A stretch of DNA of 33,547 bases, from contig JNEU01000732.1 of assembly GCA_000697475.1 (NCBI GenBank), forward strand, positions 1-33,547, in the 5' to 3' direction. The DNA comes from Lichtheimia corymbifera B2541 (taxonomy: Eukaryota > Mucoromycota > Mucoromycetes > Mucorales > Lichtheimiaceae). Of the stretch, positions 1-9,964 are shown piece after piece; position 1 is the stretch's first letter, and the number at the start of each line of letters is the position of its first letter. The position numbers and the translations under genes are program-made. The notes under the pieces were generated by a model. It did no database searches. It had not been told where the DNA came from and saw nothing but the letters and a program-made list of their open reading frames with translations.

Positions 1-115
1 TCAGTTGGTGTTACTCAAAATCCATTTCATGTTGCTCACAATACATTCCACCATACATCCTAAGCCATACCACCACTAATTCTTCCCACGTTTGTTCCAA
101 ACTGGAGGGGGGTAA
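1..115 (+). mobile_element. 3' tail of the internal region of an LTR retrotransposon, with polypurine tract
   Basis: This stretch lies directly left of an LTR and ends in a purine-rich run (about 104-115, GGAGGGGGGTAA). A polypurine tract in this place primes plus-strand DNA synthesis next to a 3' LTR. The element therefore runs left to right, and its body lies outside the window. No intact reverse transcriptase or RNase H motif can be read in the 100 bases available; every frame soon meets a stop. Assignment rests on the polypurine tract and the adjoining LTR. Confidence 0.6.
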
Positions 116-421
116 TGTGATATTATGGATATTGAATGATAAAAGGATGAATGTATTCCCTTAAGGAATACATGAGAATGACCTAGAAGTAACTGAAACC
201 GATTAAGTAACCAAAGGAACTATCTGGAATCCAGTGAAACATCCGACTAGCATTAAGTGTCATGTAACCATTGGTTCCTGCCATGGATCCTTCCCGAAGA
301 TTTGTCATCTCTAAGATCATGTAAAAGCTATAAATAAGGATAGAGTAATAAGAATAAAGAATTATCTTTCAGTCTCAACGTATCTTCGTTGTTATCCATT
401 TTATTGTAACCAAATATCACA
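116..421 (+). mobile_element. Copia-like 3' LTR (306 bp)
   Basis: The segment opens with TGTGATATT and closes with AATATCACA, a perfect 9-bp terminal inverted repeat with the TG...CA ends typical of LTRs. The length of about 300 bp fits Ty1/Copia LTRs. A TATA-like CTATAAATAAGG (about 329-340) followed by AATAAAG-type signals (about 353) fits an internal promoter and R-region end. The five bases before it (GGTAA) and after it (ACTGC) do not match. It is therefore the 3' LTR of a longer element and not a solo LTR bounded by a target-site duplication. A 9-bp inverted repeat (ATGTATTCC/GGAATACAT, 151-173) lies inside it. Confidence 0.72.
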
Positions 422-1296
422 ACTGCCACTCTTGTATAAGGTCCGGGCATGCAGAATCGGTTCTCGCTGCTACACGCTTGCACCGCACACGCATTCATAT
501 ATATCTCACGAACCACAAACATGGCTTCAAGTGTCATACAGAATGAGGAACAACTCGACCACACTTAAATACGCATGCATGCAAGGCTACAAGTATCAGC
601 TCCAGTGGAAGGTCTGTTGTCGTGGTATGAGGACATCCTTTACCAGCTATGGCTCAGTATGGATACCTTCAACCTTCCAGCTCCCATTGGTTGACACGAT
701 ATAAGAAGGTCTGCAACATGCCATGAAGCCGAGCATTCATCGATGTGTTGGACACAAGTTTTTATTGCACATCAGAATACAAGGATCGGATCATGATCAA
801 GGCCATCAACAGATTACTGCTTATGTTTGTTGGATCCGGACCTCTCACTCGTGAGGCAAGGGCAAAGGTAAGGTTAAGGCAAATCAAGCGCCCACGATTC
901 CAGTAATAGTATACTTTAGTTTTACATATATTTTCCCAATAAATACCTCATAATGGTTGTGTCCTTTTAACTATCTTTCACTTTTCCCAATGTAATACAT
1001 ATCGTTGATCGTAAAGACATCGCATGTCACAGAAGGAGTATCAGCTTAACAGCTCTTGATGAGTAGTATGGTGATGATTAAGAGCAGCTTTTATTCAATA
1101 CTAAGAACAAGAATACACTTGGATTTGCCTAATATAACGTGCTAGAAGGAGATGTCGTTCATGCAATGAACACCGCAGTGGCTGGTGCGGTGTAACTGAA
1201 AATGACAAAAAAAGCTGCTGCTTCTGCTGGGTCGCCGCAGTCGATCGGTTCTTTTGTCTTTTTCCGAGATCTGTCAAACACACAATCACACACACC
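422..1296. other. Intergenic region between the LTR and REI1, no supported gene
   Basis: All frames are broken by stops within about 90 codons and none shows a recognised domain. A short frame starts at an ATG in good context at 521 (MASSVIQNEEQLDHT, then stop). The same frame stays fairly open to about 690 and could be a decayed exon. A hairpin with 8-bp arms (ACACCGCA 1170-1177, TGCGGTGT 1186-1193) sits about 100 bp upstream of the REI1 start, in its promoter or 5' UTR. Confidence 0.4.
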
Positions 1297-2803
1297 ATGG
1301 AAGCACCTGTCCCGTCGTCCGGTTTATACACTTGTCTTGCTTGTCAAGTTGCATTCGAGTCTGCTGATGGTCAACGGATACACTATCGTAGCGATTGGCA
1401 TCGATACAACCTTAAACGCAAAGTGGCCGATTTGCCGCCTGTGACCCTAGAGCAATTCCAACAGAAACAAAAAGGTTCGATCACAAGGAGTATACATACA
1501 AGTTTTGCTTATTCGTTTCTTTTTATTATAGCTGTCAAAGAGGCTGATGCACCCGAGAACAAACCAGAGCCTTTCAAGGGTCATTGTAGTGCATGCAAGT
1601 AGGTTATCATCTTTTTTGTTGTTTGTCCAATAGTGTGTAGTCGAATTGAAACTAATGGTCTATGGATGCGAATAGGAAAACATTTGGCACACAAAACTCG
1701 TATGATAGTCATATGCGATCCAAGAAACACAAGGAGAACGTTGCAAAGGAAGCTGCACGACCCAAGAAAACATCATCACCAGCATCGGATAAGCAGGATG
1801 AAAAGACACCTACTACTACCACCCACGATGATGCATCCTCGTCATCTGCACCTATCAGCAAACCACCTGCTTACATGCCCATGTCCATGACCTTCACTGA
1901 AGATATGACCGAGGAAGAAATCAATGCCAAGATTGATGAAAAGATCAAAATGGCTCGACGTTTGGGAGAGACCGAATGTTTATTCTGTAATCACAATGCG
2001 GATACCTTTGAGGACAACATGCAACACATGACGATCCAACACAGCTTTTTCATTCCCGATATTGAATACCTCGTGGATCTCAAGGGCTTGATCAAATACT
2101 TGGGTGAAAAGCTCTCTATTGGTAATACGTGTCTTTACTGTAATGGCAAGGGTCGTGAATTGAGATCGTTGGAGGCTGTACGCAAACACATGGTAAGAGA
2201 GAACACCTCGTAGTTGGAGAAGGAAATGGGCTGACACGTGTATACTAGATCGACAAGGGTCACTGCAAGATTGCCTATGAAGCGGATGAGGATGCTATGG
2301 AATTGGTAGACTTTTACGATTTCTCATCATCGTATCCTGAACTCGAAGGAGAGGATGAGGATGCGGATAGTGAGCTGGCCAATATGACAAGAAAGGTTCG
2401 TCTTGCCGATGACGACATGTCCCTTGTTCTCCCCAGTGGCGCCGTTATTGGACATCGTGATCTCAAGCGTTATTATAACCAGCGTTTCAAGCCAGAAGAT
2501 GTATGTGTTATTGAGATAGAGATATTGTATGTATGGGATGACTTATATATGAAATTATTATAGACTCGAGAATCTGTGCTCATCAACAAGCTCATTGGCC
2601 AATACACGGACATGCCTGGTTACGAAACTGCACGTTCATCATCATCATCCCAACGACGCAGACTCGCAATCACAGACGGCAAAGCTCAACATGTCCGACA
2701 TACGGAGGCATTCAAGGAAATGCGTGTGCATGAAGATCACAAGTCTCGAGTCGGTATCAAGGCCAACAAGCTCCAGAAATACTTTAGAGTCCAAATCTTA
2801 TAA
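1297..2803 (+). CDS. REI1: Cytoplasmic 60S biogenesis zinc-finger protein REI1/ZNF622
   Basis: Five exons: 1297-1474, 1532-1598, 1676-2192, 2249-2500 and 2564-2803, giving 417 aa; yeast Rei1 has 393. Rei1 acts in the cytoplasm on pre-60S particles, where it is needed to release and recycle the export factor Arx1 and probes the peptide exit tunnel. Four C2H2-type fingers are visible. The first begins at residue 9 (YTCLACQVAF). The second spans the exon 2/3 junction (CSACKKTF...HMRSKKH). The third contains ECLFCNHNADTFEDNMQHM, and the fourth TCLYCNGKGRELRSLEAVRKH ending at GHC. An acidic stretch (ELEGEDEDADSEL) and a basic C-terminus (KANKLQKYFRVQIL) match the family. All introns are GT-AG and 56-77 nt long. 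The first intron is a multiple of three without a stop, so intron retention would add 19 codons. Confidence 0.93.
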
Positions 2804-3077
2804 ACACCACCACCATCATTATTTGTTTGGCATGACATTCATTTTCTTACACTGGGATATCATGTGTGGGGTTGTCGCTATTATCATCGTCAATCTCCTT
2901 GTGGATGATAAAGGAGATAGTGGAACCCAACGACCTCCTTGGATGACGGGGGGTCAATGTTGAATCGAGAAAGAGAGAGAAAGCCACATTTACATATATA
3001 ATAATGGGATATCAAGGAGTATGAATGCATTTACCTCTTTTCCTTTACACACAATCCAACATCATACTTCATACAAC
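2804..3077. promoter_or_regulatory. REI1 3' UTR and protease promoter
   Basis: This 274-bp spacer lies between two genes on the same strand. A TATA-like ACATATATAATAATGG (about 2991-3007) sits roughly 75 bp upstream of the chosen protease ATG and could set its transcription start. No reading frame here shows similarity to a known protein. Confidence 0.35.
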
Positions 3078-4498
3078 ATGCACATTGCCACCTCCTCAAT
3101 AGTGGTATTTTTTACAGCAGCGGCATCAATACTAGCAGGAAACATAATTCATGCTGCAGCCATTGCTGGGAATGGTGGTGATGGTGCCAAGGTCGTTTTA
3201 CCATTGCATCGCAGTGCCGGATTTAGTCTCGATAGTCCTACAGCCATGATGCGAGTCCATGCACGTTACGCCAGCATGTTGAATGAAGAGGATCCAGCAA
3301 TAGTAAAACCTGGATTACCAAGAGATCCCAACACATACTCTATTTTCCCGGTGACCAGCTATGACCTCGACGTATCATACTATGTACAAGTAGGCATCGG
3401 CACTCCACCACAGCACTTTAAGCTTAATTTGGACACTGGATCGGCTGACCTGTATGTCGGTGCGTATCACTTTTGACACAAACAAACCAATGTTGATTGA
3501 CATGATGATGATGATGATGTTCTAGAATCGACCATGTGTGAATCATGTGAGAATAATCATACCCACTTATTCAACCCAAGTAAATCCCGCACATACAAGC
3601 CGACAAAGGAAAAATGGAGAATCCGTTACGGTGATGGATCTACAGCGAACGGCATTATCGGCATTGATCGGCTGCAGCTGGGAAAACTCGAGGTGGAGAG
3701 TCAAATGATTGAATTGGCTGTTGATCAATCTGAGGATTTGACACAAGGACCTGGCGAAGGGATCCTGGGTTTGGCGTTTTCTGGAGCTGCTAGTGCAAAG
3801 AGTATCAAAACACCCATGGATAACTTGGTTGCACAAAACCGATTACAAGAGCCTGTCTTTAGTTTGTATCTTGGAAACAAAAAGCATGGGCAGGATGGTG
3901 GTATGTATATATCTATGTATTTCAAGTAGGCTTTGTCTTATATACACAAACATTAGAGTTTATCTTTGGTGGTTACAACACAGAATATGTGGATGGCACG
4001 TTCTCCAGTATACCAGTGAATAAATCTCTAGGTAAACAGCAACTCTACTTTACGACACCAACAGACTCATTCATTATCCCTTTTGTAGGCTATTGGAGCA
4101 TTGATGTGCCCTCAATACAAATCGGCGATACGACGATTACGCGAAATGTCCAAGCCATCATTGATACAGGAACAACGCTCATCATCTTTCCGAAAAAGTT
4201 GATGGAGTGGGTAGCTTTATTCTATGGTGCCGAACGTCAGGAAAACGGAGTATTGTACAAGATTGATTGTGATATATCCCGGCTACCTTCCCTGACATTT
4301 AATATGGGGAACGGGTTGACATTCACGCTTCCTCCTGAATTACTCATCTATCGCAAAGACAATGATAACAACTGCCATGCATCCTTTACCTCCATGGACC
4401 ATGGCTTTTTAGTTCTTGGCGATATCTTTCTCAAGCAATATTATACCGTGTTTGATTACCAAAAGCCCGAGATTCGCATTGCCAACCTCAAACATTAA
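3078..4498 (+). CDS. Secreted pepsin-like aspartic protease (family A1, rhizopuspepsin-like)
   Basis: Three exons (3078-3459, 3526-3900, 3957-4498) give a 432-aa preproenzyme. The start at 3078 puts a hydrophobic signal peptide (IVVFFTAAASILAG) at the very N-terminus. An in-frame ATG at 3021 would add 19 residues in front. A propeptide of about 65 residues with a basic LHRSAGF stretch follows. Catalytic aspartates are D119 (LDTGSADLYV) and D322 (IIDTGTTLIIF); the flap motif is IRYGDGST. A GGEFIFGGY segment is split by intron 2, as expected for pepsins. The protein ends ...YQKPEIRIANLKH without a GPI signal or transmembrane tail, so it is probably released. It should cleave proteins at acidic pH for extracellular digestion; vacuolar targeting cannot be excluded. 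Confidence 0.93.
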
Positions 4499-4683
4499 TA
4501 CTGATGATAGAAAAATGTGTATATTTTCGAATAAAGATAATGGGAGAAACAACACGTAGGATATAGAAAGGGTATACCAAAAAAAAAGTCAAGGGTAGGG
4601 TTGGAGGCTGTGGAGGTGAGGGGGGTGGGTGATAAGAAATAAAAACATGAATGATAGGAATGGGACAACATACATGATATGAT
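4499..4683. other. Convergent 3' ends of the protease and Rab5 genes
   Basis: This 185-bp spacer between two facing stop codons holds an AATAAAG signal at about 4530 on the plus strand and a G/A-rich stretch around 4590-4630 (GAGGCTGTGGAGGTGAGGGG). It is presumably two overlapping 3' UTRs. No gene is seen. Confidence 0.35.
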
Positions 4684-5686
4684 TTAACAAGCGCACCGAC
4701 CGGCTCCTTGAGGTTCAGTAGCTGGCTGCATAAGATCGACATTACCAGCTCCTCTCAAACCACGACCTTCGGTTCGACCAGCAGCGATAAGGTGCTCCAA
4801 TGGGATTTTTTTGGCTACGAAATGGTATATAAGTATATCGCTCACAATGGGCCACCACCCACCCCCATGACTTACCAATTTCCATAAACATGGTATCCAC
4901 ATTCTCACTGGTTTTGGCGCTTGTTTCCATAAACAACAGACCCGCTTCTTCTGCATAGGCACGAGCATCTTCTTCAGGGACCTGGCGTTCATGTTGTTCA
5001 CTATCGACACTTGTGTTATCCGCCTCATTGCCTTCCACCAAATCCAACTTGTTGCCAGCTAGAGCAATGACGATATTCGAATTGGCTTGTCGTTGTAGTT
5101 CCTTTGCCCATGATTTGGCCTTGGTCATTGTTTTCTAAATTGAGGAGGAGGATATATCAGTAAAAAAAGGAGAGATGATGTAGCAGCATAAAATATACAC
5201 GTACACTCTTTGTAATATCATAGACAATGATGGCAGCTTGAGCGTTACGATAATACATGGGAGCCAATGAATGGAATCGTTCTTGTCCTGCAGTATCCCA
5301 AATTTCAAACTTGATTGTTCGATCATCGAGCTGTACTCGCTGGGTAAGGAAGGCAGCTATTTTATGCCAAGATATATATAAGTTGATCCTGACGCCTTTG
5401 TCAACACACTCATTATTTACCTCCAATAGTAGGCTCTCGGTTATCCTCATAACTGCGATTCACAAATCGATGCACCAGACTAGACTTGCCCACAGCAGAT
5501 TCACCTACACAAAAGAAAAAAAAAAGACACCCCATGAGCTCGATTGACCACAGGCTACATAGCAACACACACGCCCATCTTACCGAGTAAAACAAGTTTG
5601 ACATTGATCGGTTTGCTGTTGGATTGCACTGAAGACTGGACAATGGGTCTTGCTGTGGTCGAGGGGGAGTCGTTTTCAGAAGCCAT
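4684..5686 (-). CDS. Rab5-family small GTPase (Ypt5/Vps21)
   Basis: Five exons in transcript order: 5686-5584, 5504-5421, 5356-5205, 5134-4876 and 4814-4684, giving 242 aa. Nucleotide-binding motifs are in place: P-loop GESAVGKSS (35-43), effector region [20 protein letters not shown] with catalytic Q87, NKLD and ETSAKT. TIGAAFLTQ and LAGNKLDL are signatures of Rab5, the early-endosome fusion and sorting GTPase. The C-terminus GRCAC offers a C-x-C double geranylgeranylation site. Between NKLD and ETSAKT there is an acidic insertion ([16 protein letters not shown]), which makes the protein longer than animal Rab5 (about 215 aa). An in-frame ATG at 5743 would add 19 residues, but MASENDSP at 5686 fits the family better. 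Confidence 0.93.
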
Positions 5687-6008
5687 TGTAAAAAAAAGTA
5701 GTAGAGGAACGGAAAAAGAGGTTGCTGTGTAAAGCTTGCCCAATCCCGCCCACTTTTCATCCGAACATCATGTGCCTTGCTAATTGGGAGTGTGTGCACG
5801 TTGTTAACAATACGCACACATGCAGCATCACTTTTTACCGCAATCCCATCCCCCCCACCACCATCCTCCTCTATCGATTCTATTATCTTGTCTATTTATT
5901 ATTGTGAATAAAGAGTCTACATATATAACAGCGGTCATCATGCGAGAAACGCGTGTTAAATGCATGCACATACGTGGCCAATCATCTAACATCAATTGCA
6001 ATGTGTCT
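5687..6008. promoter_or_regulatory. Rab5 promoter and glomulin-like gene 3' region
   Basis: This 322-bp spacer lies between two minus-strand genes. The part next to Rab5 is its promoter and 5' UTR. The part near 6009 is the 3' UTR of the upstream gene, with AATAAAG-type A/T-rich DNA around 5905. It contains no credible ORF. Confidence 0.35.
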
Positions 6009-8588
6009 TCATTCTTTATTACGCTCGTACATAACTTGATCTAGGGTGTTTTGCAAGAGATTTAGCTGTATCATTTGTTCTTGATCTCCAGATAATGATT
6101 GCAGTGCTGCTTCAATAGCCCCTCGTAGTGGTCGTAGATAGGCCTTTTCTACCCAATCCAATACATCTTCTTCCCGTACACGTGTCTACACATAACATGC
6201 ATTAGATTCATCATCATGTGTATCCATGCTATCATGATTACCTGTTTCTGCTGTCGATCACGCATGAGCAAATATAAGTAAAGGTTCAGCAATTGCATGT
6301 GATAGGCCAATGTCATCGAGAGCGTGCTTGATGTTGGTTTACGGAACATCCGTGGAAACAGCTTGTCGGTAATAACACGTGTGCTGAATACACTGCCATT
6401 CGTCTCCTGGTTGGTAATCAGTATCCCGAGCATTTTATATATGTGTATCCTACCCACCTTTTTATCAAATGCATTGACGATACGTTCCTTGAGCAATCCA
6501 ATAGCCGCTGCTTGCATGGGTGGGCTGTGTTGCTCATCCAATAAATCCATAAAGACAAAGAGCTGAGCATCTCCTTGACACATGTCAATAAAGCAGGATA
6601 TTAGCTGGTACGCCGCAAGTCGTAAATCAGGATGTGGATTGTTCGCTGCTGTGTTGCACATGACCTATACATATATATTGTGTGAATGCGGGATATTGGG
6701 ATATATGCATGCACACACAAACCTGGAGTGCGTCCCTCAGCGTGAATGTGGTATCATTATTCAAGGGTCCAGGAAGGTTCATATCCGTCAACATGTCGAT
6801 TGATATGCATGCATTCACTTGGTTGGCAAGAAATACAAGAATGAATAATGCTTTGTCTACGCGGCACAATGCTTGAGCACTTGAAAAGAGAAGCTTCCTA
6901 TTAGCGATCCCCGTCATCACCATCCATGTATACCAGACTCACTTGCCAATAAATTGCAAAATCGGGCCAAGGCAATGATACCCAATCCATTGCTCCTGTA
7001 GAACCATAGGTAACATGTTGAGATTCTCGGCTTCGAAAACTTGGGTCACGAGGTAGGTATCATAGAGAGATATGGCGAGCAAGGTGATGATACCATCGTA
7101 TGAGAGCGGATACTTTTCTGGATTGATGTTGCTGTCATTGACTGCTGAATCAATTGAATGCTCGAGCCCGCGACGATACTGAAGTATGCTGTCAAAAGTG
7201 ATGCCAAGCGCAAGCGTGATTTTCTAATCATTGCAATGAGCAAAATGCTGCAAATCTCATTCACGTTACTTACCGAGCATCGCGTCACAAGATTAACCAT
7301 AGCTGCATGATCGTCATACTTGTCAATTGTCTGGGGTGGTTTCTCAAAGGGACGTCGTATGTTGTATTTCCATGGAAACCGCTGGGTATACAAGGCCAAT
7401 AATCTCATATCCATGTTGGCAACCAGCGTCTCAAAGCTCTTGAGGAGTAAATAGGTGGAGAGATACCATTGCTTGAAGGCTACATTGGCCTCTGACAGGG
7501 GTGTATGAGATAGCACCTAATCAAAGCATGTTATTGACCAACCGTTCCCAATCCATGTCCCTCTTTTCTCTCTCTCACCTTGAATATGCTCTGTTCAAGA
7601 TTTTGCTTTTTCAATTGATCCATGGCTGTGGTGGTGAGGAGGTCGATAAAGTCGAGGATTGAATTCGCCATCACTTGTATTACATGATCCAATCGATTTG
7701 GCTTGACTTGAGAATCGCCCCATGACGCATGTTGTTGCATCACTTTTCCAAGGAAATCGAGTGCGTTGGTGCAATAGCTGGAAGGATAGATCGTGTTTTC
7801 CAAAAACGTGGTCGGATCATTTGTGCGTTTCAAGGCTAAGTATCATCAACACGATTAGGTACATGATATATAGATTGCATTGCTGGAATGACTTGCCTTC
7901 GCCATAGACTCCAAAGTAATTGACGATCCTGATGGCGGTGCATACAGCAGTTTCCTCATCTGACAACATTTCCTCCCAATTCATCAAGCTCATTTGTTCA
8001 CTGGCAAAGATGTAAACTTCTTGGGGCCGAATCGCTTGTCCAACCGTTCGAAAGAGCGTAGAGGTCAACGCGCGCACCTTGTGACACATGTCTGGATCAC
8101 CATTGGCAGTTGTCAAGTAAGGCTCCAGCCATTCCAATAAATCCCATCCCAACTCGCGTAGCAACCTTGACTATACACATTCTATGAGCTTTTTTGTCAT
8201 CATTTATAAAGGGTCGATGCTGTATTTACATGAGATGATGTATCATTGTCATCATATGACTGAAGGATGGATGTGATGGTGTCGAGAAGGCTGTATTGAG
8301 CGGCTGGATCGAATACTTGAGCCACAGTGAGAGTTTGACGAATGGTGCTTATCAATGCATCGAATTGTTGTTCGTGTTGTTGTTGTTGCTGCTAGGACAT
8401 TGGAGGGGGAGACATGAGTGACATGCAAATGGAAATGAGGTGGGGGCCACACATGCCTCGGTTACGTGCTGGTTGGCTTGTAGCAGGTTGTTGACATGTT
8501 GAGATACAAGGTCATTGGGGACGATATTGGCTGTAGTATAAGTGTTTGGTATAAGAAGCTCAGTAGTTGTAGGAAACGCGAGCAGCAT
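6009..8588 (-). CDS. Glomulin/ALF4/YAP1-binding (Ybp) family protein
   Basis: Ten exons: 8588-8466, 8391-8230, 8170-7897, 7835-7579, 7516-7274, 7223-6943, 6897-6723, 6664-6458, 6406-6242 and 6185-6009, giving 687 aa. The product is an all-helical, HEAT-like protein without signal or membrane segments. Its tail region (HPDLRLAAYQLISCF ... AAAIGLLKERIVNAF) and a WDLLEWLEPYL segment near residue 105 resemble the YAP-binding/ALF4/glomulin family. In that family, yeast Ybp1 helps oxidise Yap1, and plant ALF4 and animal glomulin bind Rbx1 to restrain cullin-RING ligases. Which role applies here is unknown. Intron 3 has a GC donor (AAG|GCAAGT), forced by reading frame. The glutamine-rich start of exon 2 and the first exon are the least certain parts. 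Alternatively it is another helical-repeat protein. Confidence 0.62.
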
Positions 8589-8744
8589 GGATGTAAAAAA
8601 TAAAAAGAGAGAGGGAGAGAGCACGTGTGGAGGAAGCGGGTGCGCGCATGATTGCCATGTCCAATCACCGCTGATTATTCGAGCGCTGTTGTATTTTCTA
8701 AGAGCCAGTTGTGGGATCCCGCTTAATCCTCCCTTTTGCACAAG
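8589..8744. promoter_or_regulatory. Compact bidirectional promoter (glomulin-like / RPS18)
   Basis: Only about 156 bp separate the two divergent start codons. The segment holds a CACGTG E-box (8622-8627), a CCAAT box (8661-8665) and a GA-rich tract (about 8605-8622). Either or both genes could use these elements. The E-box is the type bound by basic helix-loop-helix factors such as Cbf1; that link is an inference. Confidence 0.5.
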
Positions 8745-9513
8745 ATGGTAAGCTGTCATACATGCATGGGCGTAGTGGATTACATGGGCAATGGAAGCAA
8801 TGGATGGATCAATCGACAGACAGACGGATGGATGGATGGATGAAGGATATGGATGATGGATGAATGAATACTCATATAACACCTTTTATATAGTCGCTCG
8901 TTGTCCCTGAGAGGAACCAGGTGCGTTATTGTGTGTGTGCATGTATATGTAGACCCTCATTCGACTAATCGACTCCTTGGTTTTATATAACAGTTCCAGC
9001 ACATTCTCCGTTTGCTCAACACCAACGTCGACGGTAAGAACAAGATTACCATTGCCTTGACTTCCGTCAAGGGTGTTGGTCGTCGTTTCGCCAACATTGC
9101 CTGCAAGAAGGCCGATGTCGACCTCAACAAGCGGTTAGTATATACGCGCGTGTGTGTGTATTTCAAGGAGACCATGAGGATTGATTAGGATATGATATAT
9201 ATATATATATATATATAGTGCTGGTGAGCTTAGCAACGAAGAGTTGGAGCGTATTGTCACCATTCTCCAAAACCCTGCCCAATACAAGATCCCCAACTGG
9301 TTCCTTAACAGACAAAAGGATGTCGTTGACGGCAAGTACAGCCAAGCCATCTCCAACGGTCTTGACACCAAGCTTCGTGAGGATCTTGAGCGTCTCAAGA
9401 AGATCCGTGCTCACCGTGGTCTTCGTCACTACTGGGGTGTCCGTGTCCGTGGTCAACACACCAAGACTACTGGTCGTCGTGGTCGCACCGTTGGTGTCTC
9501 CAAGAAGAAATAG
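8745..9513 (+). CDS. RPS18: 40S ribosomal protein S18 (uS13)
   Basis: Four coding exons: 8745-8747 (only the ATG), 8894-8920, 8994-9133 and 9219-9513, giving 154 aa; human RPS18 has 152. The N-terminus reads [20 protein letters not shown], close to yeast Rps18 up to [14 protein letters not shown]. The C-terminal half ([28 protein letters not shown]) is almost invariant among eukaryotes. S18 sits in the head of the 40S subunit and contacts tRNA and the 60S subunit. The ATG-only exon is supported by a strong donor right after it (ATG|GTAAGC) and by the missing Met in exon 2. Intron 1 (146 nt) carries ATGG/GATG tetranucleotide repeats. Intron 3 ends in an (AT)n run just before its AG. Confidence 0.95.
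8748..8893 (+). other. RPS18 intron 1 with tetranucleotide repeat
   Basis: The intron directly follows the start codon and is about twice as long as its neighbours. It contains GACAGACAGACGG followed by repeated GGAT units (about 8813-8870). Introns in this position of ribosomal protein genes often carry control elements. No box C/D or H/ACA snoRNA could be recognised. Confidence 0.5.
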
Positions 9514-9964
9514 TAAGTATATAAACTTCTCCCCTTTTTACAAGGTTGTTTTCTTTTACTAATCTATCGACATTTTACTTTCACTCCCTTTTAGAGAGGA
9601 TTTCACCCCCAATAAAAACAAGTTCATTTTTCATCCTATGTTGTCATTGTAATTATCATTTATGGGAGGCTCTATTTGAGATATATATATATATATATAT
9701 ATATAGGGCCTAATCGGTGTGTCCATCAAGAGACAAAATGGATAGCTGGCTTTACTTGAATGAACATTAAGACAAATTAAACGATAACAAAAAAAAAAAA
9801 AGAAGGCGCAAGATAATACGTGTTGGAAAAAAGTGTATAGCTACTGGAGTAAATAGGAGGAGAGAAATGGTTGTATGTATATAAGTGTGTGTGATGTGCA
9901 TGAGACAACGGGTAAAAAAAAAGGAGGGAAACTCTTTGCATGTGGTGGGTGTTGTGTGTGGAAA
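9514..9964. other. Convergent 3' regions of RPS18 and the 7TM gene, no gene
   Basis: The RPS18 3' UTR contains AATAAAA at about 9610. The rest is A/T-rich with an (AT)12 microsatellite and several short A-runs. It presumably holds polyadenylation sites of both facing genes. No coding potential is seen. Confidence 0.4.
9681..9705. repeat. (AT)n microsatellite
   Basis: An uninterrupted alternating AT run of about 12 units lies downstream of RPS18. A similar run occurs in RPS18 intron 3 (about 9195-9217), and a third at 18887-18906. Confidence 0.9.

Noticed and set aside
5555..5743. Longer Rab5 start at 5743 (MGKLYTATSF...)
   Set aside because: It would add a hydrophobic stretch atypical of Rab GTPases; the ATG at 5686 gives a normal N-terminus.
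8352..8882. 176-codon minus-strand frame over the RPS18 first intron
   Set aside because: Only the part 8466-8588 fits as an exon of the glomulin-like gene; the rest reads simple GATG repeats and opposes RPS18.
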